NCBI RefSeq assembly: GCF_001420995.1 | Contig: NZ_CP012184.1 | Location: 2,030,501-2,094,500 of the forward strand | Length of the DNA stretch: 64,000 nucleotides | From: Pseudonocardia sp. EC080619-01 | GTDB taxonomy: Bacteria; Actinomycetota; Actinomycetes; Mycobacteriales; Pseudonocardiaceae | Direction: 5' to 3' | In this document: piece by piece, positions 34,439-44,100 of the stretch | How positions within the stretch are numbered: the stretch's first letter is position 1 | Layout: each line of letters starts with the position of its first letter | Position numbers and translations under genes: made by a program | The notes under the pieces: model-generated | The model's input: the letters and a program-made list of their open reading frames with translations, nothing else | The model's database searches: none | Told to the model about the DNA's origin: nothing

Positions 34439-35257
34439 ATGACGAGCACCGAGAAGGTGGACCTGCGCGGAGCCGCGGCCACCCTGCTCCTGACCCTCTA
34501 CATGCGACGCCAGGACGCCCGGTCCCGGCGCCCGATCCTGGGCGACCCGTACGCCGAGGAGGTCTGGGACCGCATCGAGCACGACGTCGGGGGCCTCTGG
34601 CAGTTCACCGGGGACGTCTCCACCATCGCCTGCCGCTCCGCGATGCTGGACCGCTGGACCCGCGAGTTCCTCGACGCCGAGCCCGGCGGCCAGGTCCTGC
34701 ACCTGGGCTGTGGCCTGGACAGCCGTCCGCTGCGGGTCGGGGTGCCGGAGTCGTGCCGCTGGCTCGACGTCGACCAGCCCGAGGTCATGGACGTCCGGGG
34801 CCGCCTCTACGACCTCCCCGGCCACGTCCTGCAGGTCCCGGGGTCGATCACCGACGACGACTGGTGGGACGCCGTCGATCCCGCCCGGCCCACGCTGGTG
34901 GTCGCCGAGGGGCTGTTCATGTACGTCCCGCCGGAGGACGTGCACGCCACGGTCGACCGGGTCGTGCAGGGCACGCCACGGTCGGTGCTGGCGTTCGACG
35001 CCGTCGCGCCCTGGACGGTCGGGGTGTCCCGCTGGACGCCGACCTTCCGCGCCGTCGGCACCGAGTTCCGCTGGGGCTGGGACCCGGCAGGGTTCGCGCA
35101 CCGGCACCCGCGCCTGCGGGAGCGCGACGACGTGTCGGTCTACGACGAGGTGACGCTCGTGGAGCCGAGGATCTGGCTGCGGCCGCTGCTCTCCGCCGCC
35201 GGCCACCTGCCGGCGCTGCAGGACGCGATGCGGCTGCACCGCTTCACCACCGGCTGA
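34439..35257 (+). CDS. Leucine carboxyl methyltransferase-like SAM-dependent O-methyltransferase
   Basis: A 272-residue protein of the LCMT/TcmP-like methyltransferase group. DLRGAAATLLLTLYMRRQDARSRRPILGDPYAEEVWDRI is the characteristic N-terminus, QVLHLGCGLDSRPLRV is motif I, WLDVDQPEVMDVR follows strand 2, and LVVAEGLFMYVPPEDV is motif IV. Members methylate carboxyl or hydroxyl groups of small molecules; substrate is unknown. ATG 34439 has GGGAGG 5 nt upstream. It starts just 33 bp from the tRNA gene on the other strand. Confidence 0.85.
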   Translation: MTSTEKVDLRGAAATLLLTLYMRRQDARSRRPILGDPYAEEVWDRIEHDVGGLWQFTGDVSTIACRSAMLDRWTREFLDAEPGGQVLHLGCGLDSRPLRVGVPESCRWLDVDQPEVMDVRGRLYDLPGHVLQVPGSITDDDWWDAVDPARPTLVVAEGLFMYVPPEDVHATVDRVVQGTPRSVLAFDAVAPWTVGVSRWTPTFRAVGTEFRWGWDPAGFAHRHPRLRERDDVSVYDEVTLVEPRIWLRPLLSAAGHLPALQDAMRLHRFTTG

Positions 35258-35270
35258 GCCCCGCGACGCA

Positions 35271-35344
35271 GATCCTCGCCGAGATGCGGCTCAGCGCGAT
35301 GTGTGGATCATCGGACGACGCCGAGCTGCATCTCGGCGAGGATC
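35271..35344. repeat. Dispersed palindromic element, copy D
   Basis: Arms extended to 22 bp (35271-35292 and 35323-35344, one mismatch), beginning GATCCTCGCCGAGATGC. The spacer shares GGATC and CGGACGACG with copies B and C. It fills the 104-bp gap between two convergent genes, where it may also act as a terminator. Confidence 0.88.
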
Positions 35345-35361
35345 GGACGGGGCCGGACGGG

Positions 35362-36096
35362 TCATCGTCCGGCCGGGGAGAGTCCTGCGGCGCGGGCGGT
35401 GTCGGCCAGGACCTGCTCCAGCATCGCCGGGGTCAGGCGTCCGGTGAAGGTGTTCTGCTGGCTCACGTGGTAGCAGCCGACGATCGCCAGTGGCTCCCGG
35501 TCGTCGTCCGCGGGATGCAGGGTCACCGACGCCCCGTGCCCGAACCTCGGCGCCGGGCGGGGCACCGTCCAGCCCGCGCCGGCGAGGACGGGCAGCAGCG
35601 CCTGCCACCCGAAGCCGCCGAGCACCATGATCGAGCGGACGGTCGGGGCGAGCAGGTCCAGCTCGCGTTCCAGCCAGCCCCGGCAGGTGTCGCGCTCGGC
35701 GGGCGTCGGCTTGTTCGCGGGTGGCGCGCAGTGCACCGGGGCGGTGATCCGGACGCCGTACAGCTCGAGCCCGTCCCCGATGTGCGTGGCCGTGGGCTGC
35801 GACGCGAGCCCGACGGCGTGCAGCCCCGCGTACAGCACGTCGCCGCTGCGGTCCCCGGTGAACATCCGGCCGGTCCGGTTCGCGCCGTGCGCGGCGGGTG
35901 CGAGTCCGACGATCAGCATCCGGGCGTCCGGCGGGCCGAAGCCGGGCACCGGGCGTCCCCAGTAGGTCTGGTCGCGGAACGCGGCCCGCTTCTCGACGGC
36001 GATCCGTTCCCGCCACTCGACCAGCCGCGGGCACGCCCGGCACCCGGAGATGTCCCGGTCGAGGAGGTCGAGCGGGCCGGGCAGGTCCCGGGTCAT
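35362..36096 (-). CDS. udgB: Family 5 uracil-DNA glycosylase (UdgB type)
   Basis: A 244-residue base-excision repair enzyme removing uracil and other deaminated bases. Motif A is [26 protein letters not shown], where the usual catalytic acid is replaced by Ala as in family 5. The C-terminal motif is [16 protein letters not shown]. Cysteines for an iron-sulfur cluster appear in SGCRACPRL near the N-terminus and in APVHCAPP plus DTCRGWL. ATG 36096 overlaps the ppx stop (ATGA), so it is translated together with ppx. Confidence 0.9.
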   Translation of the reverse strand: MTRDLPGPLDLLDRDISGCRACPRLVEWRERIAVEKRAAFRDQTYWGRPVPGFGPPDARMLIVGLAPAAHGANRTGRMFTGDRSGDVLYAGLHAVGLASQPTATHIGDGLELYGVRITAPVHCAPPANKPTPAERDTCRGWLERELDLLAPTVRSIMVLGGFGWQALLPVLAGAGWTVPRPAPRFGHGASVTLHPADDDREPLAIVGCYHVSQQNTFTGRLTPAMLEQVLADTARAAGLSPAGR

Positions 36097-37046
36097 GCGA
36101 TCGAGCGCGCGATGCCGTCCAGGATGTCGTGCTCGGACACGACCACGGATCCGACGCCCGCGCGGGTGTGCAGCTCGTCGGCGAGGGCCTGCACGACCAG
36201 CGAGCCCGCCCCGATGACGTCGACCCGTCCCGGGTGCAGCGACCCGTGCTTCTCTCGCTCCGAGCGCGACGAGTGGATGAGCAGGTCCGCGACGCGGTGC
36301 AGCTCCTCGCGGGTCAGCGTGGAGTTGTGCACCTGGTCGCGGTCGTAGGCGGGGAGCTCCTGGGCGATCGCCGAGAGCGAGGTGATGGTCCCGGCGACGC
36401 CGACCCAGGTACGGACGCCCTCGACCGGCACCGCCTCGAACGCCGACGACAGCACCTCGGCGGCGACCGCGCGGGCGGCGGCGATCTCGGACTCCGACGG
36501 CGGGTCCGACGGCAGGCACCGCTCGGTCAGCCGTACCGATCCCATGTCCACCGACTTCGCCGCGGTCACCTCGGCGACACCGTCGCGCAGCTCCCCCACG
36601 ACGACCTCGGTCGAGCCGCCGCCGACGTCGGTCACGACGAACGGGCCGTCGTCCGGTTCGAGATCGCCGACCGCGCCGACGAACGACAGCCGGGCCTCCT
36701 CGTCGCCCGTGATGATCTCGGCCTCGACGCCGAGGGTGTCGCGCACCATCGCGAAGAAGTCCTCGCGGTTGGACGCGTCGCGGGTCGCGGAGGTCGCGAC
36801 CATCCGCACCCGCTCGGCGCCCTTGCGGCGGGCGGCGACGGCGTAGTCGACGAGCGCGGCGCGGGTCCGTTCGAGGGCTTCCGGGTCGAGCCTGCCGGTC
36901 GCGTCGACGCCCTTGCCGAGCCGCACGATCCGCATCTCGCGGTGCAGGTCACGCAGCTCCTTGCGGCCGTCGAACGCCTCGGTGACGTCGGCGACGAGCA
37001 GGCGGATCGAGTTGGTCCCGCAGTCGATGGCGGCCACCCGCGACAT
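36093..37046 (-). CDS. ppx2: Ppx/GppA family exopolyphosphatase-like protein
   Basis: A 317-residue actin-fold phosphatase. [14 protein letters not shown] is the first phosphate loop, [14 protein letters not shown] the second, and [16 protein letters not shown] the adenosine-type motif; [16 protein letters not shown] is family-typical. It corresponds to Rv1026, which has been described as an active exopolyphosphatase; pppGpp hydrolysis is an alternative in the family. ATG 37046 has GGGAG 5 nt upstream. It is followed with a 4-bp overlap by uracil-DNA glycosylase. Confidence 0.9.
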   Translation of the reverse strand: MSRVAAIDCGTNSIRLLVADVTEAFDGRKELRDLHREMRIVRLGKGVDATGRLDPEALERTRAALVDYAVAARRKGAERVRMVATSATRDASNREDFFAMVRDTLGVEAEIITGDEEARLSFVGAVGDLEPDDGPFVVTDVGGGSTEVVVGELRDGVAEVTAAKSVDMGSVRLTERCLPSDPPSESEIAAARAVAAEVLSSAFEAVPVEGVRTWVGVAGTITSLSAIAQELPAYDRDQVHNSTLTREELHRVADLLIHSSRSEREKHGSLHPGRVDVIGAGSLVVQALADELHTRAGVGSVVVSEHDILDGIARSIA

Positions 37047-37131
37047 CGGCACTCCCAGCGTCGAAGAACGGTCGCGCTCACCGTACGCGGAAGCCTCGGA
37101 CCGGGCGGCCAGGCCGGGTTACCCTCGAGTA

Positions 37132-38787
37132 GTGACGACGACGCACACCCGGCCGGGGACCCCTGCACCGCTGTCCGACCTGGGCACCCACGAGGTGACG
37201 AACCAGGTCCCGCCCCGCGCGGACGGCGACCTGCTGGGCGCGGACCCGGCCGTCGTCGAGGCGTCGGACCGGGAGGGCGGTGACCGGGCCGCGCTGGAGT
37301 CGCTCGCCGAGCGGATCGGCACCGCCGCGCACCGCGAGCACGCCCGCGCGGCGAACGCGCACGAGCCCGAGCTGCACACCCACGACCGCACCGGGCACCG
37401 GATCGACGAGGTCGGGTTCCATCCGTCCTGGCACGAGCTGATGCGGGTCAGCGTCGAGCACGGCCTCGCGGCCGCGCCGTGGGCCGCCGCACCCGGCACC
37501 GGCGCGCACGTCACCCGGGCGGCCGGGTTCTACCTCCACTCCCAGGTCGAGCAGGGCCACCTCTGCCCGATCTCGATGACCTACGCCGCGGTGCCCGCGC
37601 TGCAGCACGCCCCCGAGCTCGCCGCGGCGTACCTGCCGGGGCTGACCGCGCGCAGCTACGAGCCGGGCCTGGCCGATCCCGCGACCAAGTCCGGGCTGTT
37701 GGCCGGTATGTCGATGACCGAGAAGCAGGGCGGGTCCGACGTCCGGTCCGGGAGCACCGTCGCCGTCCCGCAGCCGGACAGCAGCTACCGCCTCACCGGC
37801 CACAAGTGGTTCACCAGCGCCCCGATGAACGACCTGTTCCTCACCCTCGCGCAGGCCCCGGGCGGGCTCACCTGCCTGGTACTGCCCCGCGTCCTGCCGG
37901 ACGGCACGCGCAACGCCATCCGGCTCCAGCGCCTCAAGGACAAGCTCGGGAACCGGTCCAACGCGTCGTCGGAGATCGAGTACTCCGGTGCCGCCGGGTG
38001 GCGGGTCGGCGAGGAGGGCCGCGGCGTCCGGACGATCATCGAGATGGTCTCGATGACCCGGCTGGACTGCGTCCTCGGTGCCGCGGGGACCCAGCGGGCG
38101 GCGGTGACCGAGGCCGCGCACCACGTGGCGCACCGGTCGGCGTTCGGTGCCCGGCTGGCCGACCAGCCGCTGATGCGGGAGGTGGTCGCCGAGCTCGCGG
38201 CCGAGTCCGAGGCCGCGACGGTGCTGGCGCTCCGGCTGGCCGGGGCCGTCGACCGGGGCGAGACGGCGCTGCTGCGTCTCGCGCTGCCCGCGGCGAAGTA
38301 CCTGGTGTGCAAGCGGACCTCGGCCGTGGTCGCGGAGGCGCTGGAGTGCCTGGGCGGCAACGGCTACGTCGAGGAGTCCGACCTGCCGCGGCTGTACCGC
38401 GAGGCGCCGCTCAACTCGATCTGGGAGGGATCGGGCAACGTGACCGCCCTCGACGTGCTGCGCGCGATCGCCCGCGAGCCCGCCGCCGTCGACGCGCTGC
38501 TGGCCGAGATCGACCTCGGCGCGGGGAGCGACCCGCGGCTGGACGCCGTGATCGCCGCCCTGCGGGCCGAGCTGGCTGCTCCGCAGGAGCGCCGGGCCCG
38601 CCGGCTCGCGGAGCTGGCGGCGCTGGCGCTGCAGGGCTCGCTCGTGGTGCGGCACGCGCCGGCCGCGGTGGCCGACGTCCTCCTCGCCACCCGGCTGGAC
38701 GGCGACGGCCCGCTGCGCACCGCGGGCACCCGTCCCGGGTCGGACGCGGTCGGCACCCTCCTCGAGCGGGCGACGCCCGGGCGCTAG
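37132..38787 (+). CDS. AidB-like acyl-CoA dehydrogenase family flavoprotein
   Basis: A 551-residue FAD protein. MTEKQGGSDVRSG is the FAD/substrate loop, TGHKWFTSAPMNDLFLTLAQ follows, and LNSIWEGSGNVTALDVLRA carries the glutamate and the signature of the AidB branch rather than typical beta-oxidation enzymes. AidB is induced by alkylating agents in E. coli and binds DNA; whether that role applies here is unknown, though a DNA glycosylase lies nearby. GTG 37132. Its stop codon overlaps the stop of the convergent DUF501 gene within the 4-bp CTAG. Confidence 0.85.
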   Translation: MTTTHTRPGTPAPLSDLGTHEVTNQVPPRADGDLLGADPAVVEASDREGGDRAALESLAERIGTAAHREHARAANAHEPELHTHDRTGHRIDEVGFHPSWHELMRVSVEHGLAAAPWAAAPGTGAHVTRAAGFYLHSQVEQGHLCPISMTYAAVPALQHAPELAAAYLPGLTARSYEPGLADPATKSGLLAGMSMTEKQGGSDVRSGSTVAVPQPDSSYRLTGHKWFTSAPMNDLFLTLAQAPGGLTCLVLPRVLPDGTRNAIRLQRLKDKLGNRSNASSEIEYSGAAGWRVGEEGRGVRTIIEMVSMTRLDCVLGAAGTQRAAVTEAAHHVAHRSAFGARLADQPLMREVVAELAAESEAATVLALRLAGAVDRGETALLRLALPAAKYLVCKRTSAVVAEALECLGGNGYVEESDLPRLYREAPLNSIWEGSGNVTALDVLRAIAREPAAVDALLAEIDLGAGSDPRLDAVIAALRAELAAPQERRARRLAELAALALQGSLVVRHAPAAVADVLLATRLDGDGPLRTAGTRPGSDAVGTLLERATPGR

Positions 38788-39311
38788 GAGCACTCCCCGG
38801 CGGGCAGCCACCACGCCCCGAGTTCGGCGATCGCCTCGTCCCCGAAGGGGTTCACCCCGGACCCGGCGGCGAGCGCGTGCGCGACGTGCACGTGGAGGCA
38901 CTTCACCCGGTCCGGCATCCCGCCGGCGGTGACGTCCGGATGGGTGGACAGCGGCTCGATCGCGTCGCGCTCGGCCAGGTACTGCTCGTGGGCCCGCCGG
39001 TACGCGTCCGCGAGGTCCGGGTCGACGGCGAGCCGGTCCTGCATCTCCTTCATGCGGCCCTCGGCCTCCAGCGTCCCGATGCGGGACGAGAGCCGCGGGC
39101 AGGTCAGGTAGTAGAGCGTCGGGAACGGGGTGCCGTCCGGCAGCCGCGGCGCCGTCTGCACGACCGCCGGGTGCCCGGACGGGCAGCGGTAGGCGACGGC
39201 GAGGATCCCGCGCGGGGCACGTCCGAGCTGCCGGGCGACGGCGTCGAGGTCGGCCTGTGCCACGGGGCCGGCTTCCAGGCCGGGGGGACGGGGGTCCTGC
39301 GAGACGTTCAC
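38784..39311 (-). CDS. DUF501 family protein (Rv1025-like)
   Basis: A 175-residue protein. Core motifs are ARQLGRAPRGILAVAYRCPSGHPAVVQTAPRLPDGTPFPTLYYLTCP with a Cys/His pattern (C, H, C) and a C-terminal CLHVHVAHALAAGSGVNPFGDEAI, which suggest metal binding. Function is unknown, but linkage to ftsB, eno and ppx is conserved across actinobacteria. GTG 39311 starts 4 bp after the ftsB stop, implying translational coupling. Confidence 0.85.
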   Translation of the reverse strand: MNVSQDPRPPGLEAGPVAQADLDAVARQLGRAPRGILAVAYRCPSGHPAVVQTAPRLPDGTPFPTLYYLTCPRLSSRIGTLEAEGRMKEMQDRLAVDPDLADAYRRAHEQYLAERDAIEPLSTHPDVTAGGMPDRVKCLHVHVAHALAAGSGVNPFGDEAIAELGAWWLPAGECS

Positions 39312-39315
39312 GGTC

Positions 39316-39921
39316 TCATCGTCGTTGCTCGCCCGAGACGTCGTCCCACAGGGTGTGGAACCAGGGCACGCCGGGCTCGGCCTGCCCGTCCTCGGGCGCC
39401 GGTTCCTGCGGGACCGGGAACTGCACGACGTAGGGGGTCTCGCCGGGCTGGACCATCCCGAGCCGGGTGCGCGCCTGCGCCTGCACCTCGGCGGGGTCGG
39501 ACAGCCGCGCACGGTCCGCCGACAGCCGGGCGACGTCGGCCTCGAGCGCCTGCTGCTGCTCGGACACGGCGGCCAGCTCCTGGCGCTGGGCCACGAAGTT
39601 GTGCAGCGGGACGGCCACGGTGAGCGCCAGCGCGCAGACGACGATCGCGAGGATCGCGGCCCGCTTGGTGGACGACAGGCCGAGGAGGCCGGTGGTGCGG
39701 GCGACGACCTCGCCGGCCTTGGAGCGGGCCCGGGTCAGCCGCGGCCGCGCCGAGGGCGGCCCGGCCGGACGTGAGCGTCCGGACGCGCTGCGGGACCGGT
39801 CCCCGTTCCGGGCCCCCGACGAGCGGGAGGGCGACCTCCGCGGCGTGGCCGCGGCCCGGCTCCGGCCGGCCCCGGTGGCACGCGCCCGCGTGTCACGACT
39901 GCGGCTGCGCCGTTCGCCCAT
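39316..39921 (-). CDS. ftsB: FtsB/DivIC-type septum formation initiator
   Basis: A 201-residue bitopic division protein. Residues 1-85 are an Arg/Ser/Ala-rich, probably disordered cytosolic extension; residues about 88-106 are the membrane helix (AILAIVVCALALTVAVPL); then comes a periplasmic coiled coil (EQQQALEADVARLSADRARL) and the conserved TRLGMVQPGETPYVV. It would work with FtsQ and FtsL in the divisome. The N-terminal extension is typical of actinobacterial members. ATG 39921. Order eno-ftsB-DUF501 matches Rv1023-Rv1025. Confidence 0.88.
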   Translation of the reverse strand: MGERRSRSRDTRARATGAGRSRAAATPRRSPSRSSGARNGDRSRSASGRSRPAGPPSARPRLTRARSKAGEVVARTTGLLGLSSTKRAAILAIVVCALALTVAVPLHNFVAQRQELAAVSEQQQALEADVARLSADRARLSDPAEVQAQARTRLGMVQPGETPYVVQFPVPQEPAPEDGQAEPGVPWFHTLWDDVSGEQRR

Positions 39922-40076
39922 GCGTTCCCCTCCCCCGGTCCGGCCGGCACCCCGGACCGGCCCGATGGTGCCGCAGCGTGTGCGTCACCCCCAGGATGCC
40001 GCCCGATCGGGCGTCGGTCCGGGTGCCGCGCCGAGGAGACCTCGACACGGCACCCGGATCCGCGGGTCCCGGCCGC

Positions 40077-41468
<1,392 letters not shown>

Positions 41469-41513
41469 TCAAGCCTCGCGTTGCCGTTGGATCACACCTA
41501 ACGTGGGGTGACC

Positions 41514-41939
41514 ATGAGCAGTCCCCGCGCGAACTCCCCGGACCCGGTCGCCGCGTTCCGGCGCGCCGACCAGCTGCTCTCCCGGCACCGGCCGCTCGAG
41601 GCCCTGGACGCGCTGCGGACCGCCCTCCGCCCCGGTGATCCGGCCGACTCCACCGACGCCTCGGTGCACCTGCTGGCCGGGCGGGCCTATCTGGACTCGG
41701 CTCAGCTGCGGAAGGCCGAGGCGGCGTTCCACCGGGTGATCGAGATCGAACCGGCGGACCACTACGCGCGGTTCGCGCTCGGGAAGACCCTGCAGCGGCA
41801 GGGGCGGCTGACCGAGGCCGAGACACAGCTCAAGATCGCGTCCGCGATGGACCCCCGCCCGGAGTACCAGGAGGCGCTCGGGGAGATCCGCGCACGGATC
41901 GCGCTGAGCGGCGACCGGCCGTCGGACCCGAGGTCCTGA
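41514..41939 (+). CDS. Tetratricopeptide repeat protein
   Basis: A 141-residue helical protein with about three TPR-like helix pairs: FRRADQLLSRHRPLEALDALRTAL, ASVHLLAGRAYLDSAQLRKAEAAFHRVIEIEPAD, and HYARFALGKTLQRQGRLTEAETQLKIASAMDP. It is probably a cytosolic protein-protein interaction module with unknown partner. ATG 41514 is chosen; GTG 41508 precedes it. It is divergent from eno across about 140 bp. Confidence 0.8.
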   Translation: MSSPRANSPDPVAAFRRADQLLSRHRPLEALDALRTALRPGDPADSTDASVHLLAGRAYLDSAQLRKAEAAFHRVIEIEPADHYARFALGKTLQRQGRLTEAETQLKIASAMDPRPEYQEALGEIRARIALSGDRPSDPRS

Positions 41940-42007
41940 CCAGCACGAACGGCGCTCCGGGGATCTTACGGGAGGAAGCAGACATGACCCTTCCTCCGCA
42001 TCGGCGG

Positions 42008-42026
42008 TGAGGTTAGCCTTCGCGCC
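42008..42026. promoter_or_regulatory. IdeR/DmdR-like iron box upstream of efeUOB
   Basis: TGAGGTTAGCCTTCG matches the left half of the 19-bp DtxR/IdeR consensus perfectly through AGGTTAGCCT (12 of 19 positions overall); the right half is degenerate. It lies about 65 bp before efeU. Iron-dependent repression of this operon is expected. Confidence 0.5.
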
Positions 42027-42088
42027 GGGCAGCGCACCCTGACCTCGCGTCTGCCGACAGCGACGAGAGGTCCGAGGAGCGGCCCGTC

Positions 42089-42919
42089 ATGCTCGGAAAC
42101 GCCCTGATCGGGTTGCGCGAAGGCCTGGAGGCCTCGCTCGTCGTCGCGATCCTGGTCGCCTTCCTCGTCCGCACGGGGCGCCGCGCGGAGCTGCCGCGGG
42201 TCTGGCTGGGTGTCGGGGCCGCCGTCGTCGTCAGCGTCGGGGTCACCCTCGGGCTCACCCTGACCCAGCAGGCGCTCACGTTCGAGGCGCAGGAGGCGCT
42301 CGGCGGCTCGCTGTCGATCCTCGCGGTCGGCTTCGTCACCTGGATGATCTTCTGGATGCGGTCGCACGGGCGCACGCTGTCGGCCGAGCTGGAGGGGAAG
42401 CTGGACCGGGCGGTCGCGATGGGGCCGTGGGCCGTCGTCGTCGTGGCCGCACTGGCCGTCGGCCGGGAGGGGCTGGAGACCGCGGTCTTCTTCTTCGCCG
42501 CCGCGCAGGCCGCCGGCGAGACCGCGGGCCCCCTGGCCGGGTTCCTGATCGGGATCGCGGTCGCCGTGACCATCGCCTACCTGATCTACCGGGGCGCGCT
42601 GCGGATCGACCTCGGGCGGTTCTTCACCGTCACCGGGTTCCTGCTGATCTTCGTCGCCGCCGGGATCCTCGCCTACGGCGTCCACGACCTGCAGGAGGCC
42701 GGGATCCTGCCCGGCCTCACCACCCTCGCCTTCGACGTCAGCGCGGCCGTCCCGCCGGACTCCTGGTACGGCACCGTGCTGAAGGGGATCTTCAACTTCT
42801 CCCCGCAGACGACCGTGCTGGAGGCCGTCGTCTGGTCCGTCTACGTCGTGGTGGTCCTGGTGCTGTTCCTGCGCCCGGCCCGCCGTCCCGCGCGCCGTAC
42901 GCCCTCCACCACCTCGTGA
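42089..42919 (+). CDS. efeU: Iron permease EfeU (FTR1 family)
   Basis: A 276-residue inner-membrane permease with seven hydrophobic segments. Two REGLE ferric-binding motifs are present, in LIGLREGLEASLVVA near the N-terminus and in AVGREGLETAVFFF near residue 130. It imports iron delivered by EfeO and EfeB. ATG 42089 has GAGGAG 9 nt upstream. First gene of efeUOB. Confidence 0.93.
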   Translation: MLGNALIGLREGLEASLVVAILVAFLVRTGRRAELPRVWLGVGAAVVVSVGVTLGLTLTQQALTFEAQEALGGSLSILAVGFVTWMIFWMRSHGRTLSAELEGKLDRAVAMGPWAVVVVAALAVGREGLETAVFFFAAAQAAGETAGPLAGFLIGIAVAVTIAYLIYRGALRIDLGRFFTVTGFLLIFVAAGILAYGVHDLQEAGILPGLTTLAFDVSAAVPPDSWYGTVLKGIFNFSPQTTVLEAVVWSVYVVVVLVLFLRPARRPARRTPSTTS

Positions 42920-42960
42920 CCCGTTCCGCCCCCGGCACCTTCTCGCCCCGCAGGAGAACC

Positions 42961-44100
42961 ATGTCCCCGCAGATGCGCACGGCCACCGGCCTCGCGTCCC
43001 TCGCCGCCGTCGCCGTCCTGGCCGGTTGCACCTCCACCGCGCCCACGGCGGCGGGTGAGGGCGGCCCGATCGAGGTGAACAACACCGACACCGCCTGCGA
43101 GGTGGCGACCGCCGAGGCCCCCGCCGGGAACATCACCTTCCGGGTCACCAACGCCGGCTCCAAGGTCACCGAGTTCTACCTCTACGGCACCGGTGACCGG
43201 ATCATGGGCGAGGTCGAGAACATCGGCCCGGGGCTGTCCCGCGACCTGATCGTCGAGGTCCCGGACGGCGGGTCGTACACGACCGCCTGCAAGCCGGGCA
43301 TGTCCGGCGACGGCATCCGGGCACCCTTCACCGTCACCGGGTCGGTCGCCCGCTCCACCGACTCCGACGCCCGGCTCGCCGAGGCCACCGCCGGCTACTC
43401 GCGGTACGTCGCCTCCCAGGTCGGGGCGCTCGTCCCGAAGACGCAGGAGTTCGCCGACGCCGTCAAGGCGGGCGACGTGGAGAAGGCGAAAGCGCTGTAC
43501 CCGGTCGCGCGGACCTACTGGGAGCGGATCGAGCCGGTCGCCGAGTCGTTCGGCGACATCGACCCGAGGATCGACGGCCGCGAGGACGACGAGCGTGACC
43601 CCGGCGTGGGTTTCACCGGGTACCACCGGCTGGAGAAGGACCTCTGGGTGACCGGACTGCAGCCGGACTCGCCCGCCGTCGCCGACCAGCTCACGGCCGA
43701 CGTCGGCGACCTCGCGACCCGCACGACGACCGTCGTGCTCACGCCCGTGCAGCTGGCGAACGGCGCCAAGGAGCTCCTCGACGAGGTCGCCACCGGCAAG
43801 ATCACCGGCGAGGAGGACCGCTACTCGCACACCGACCTGTGGGACTTCCAGGCGAACGTGGAGGGCTCGCAGGCCGCGGTCGCGGCGCTGCGCCCGGTGA
43901 TCGACGCCAAGGACCCCGCACTGGGCCCGGTGCTCGACGAGCGCTTCCAGGCCGTCGACACCCTGCTGCAGGGCTACCGCTCCGGTGACGGCTACGTGCT
44001 CTACACCGCGCTGACCCCCGAGGACATCAAGAAGATGAGCGCGGCGGTCGACGCCCTCTCCGAGCCGGTCAGCAAGGTCGCCGGAACCGTCACCACATGA
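42961..44100 (+). CDS. efeO: Iron uptake lipoprotein EfeO
   Basis: A 379-residue lipoprotein. The signal peptide ends in the lipobox LAGC (Cys23). Residues about 35-125 are a cupredoxin-like domain; the rest is an M75 imelysin-like domain with the GYHRLEKDLW motif (HxxE) for iron. It would bind periplasmic iron and hand it to EfeU. ATG 42961 has AGGAGAACC just upstream. The stop overlaps efeB by 4 bp (ATGA). Confidence 0.93.
   Translation: MSPQMRTATGLASLAAVAVLAGCTSTAPTAAGEGGPIEVNNTDTACEVATAEAPAGNITFRVTNAGSKVTEFYLYGTGDRIMGEVENIGPGLSRDLIVEVPDGGSYTTACKPGMSGDGIRAPFTVTGSVARSTDSDARLAEATAGYSRYVASQVGALVPKTQEFADAVKAGDVEKAKALYPVARTYWERIEPVAESFGDIDPRIDGREDDERDPGVGFTGYHRLEKDLWVTGLQPDSPAVADQLTADVGDLATRTTTVVLTPVQLANGAKELLDEVATGKITGEEDRYSHTDLWDFQANVEGSQAAVAALRPVIDAKDPALGPVLDERFQAVDTLLQGYRSGDGYVLYTALTPEDIKKMSAAVDALSEPVSKVAGTVTT

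Noticed and set aside
29104..35344. Accessory stretch as a prophage or integrative element next to a tRNA
   Set aside because: No integrase, excisionase, phage structural gene or duplicated tRNA end was seen; composition matches the surroundings.
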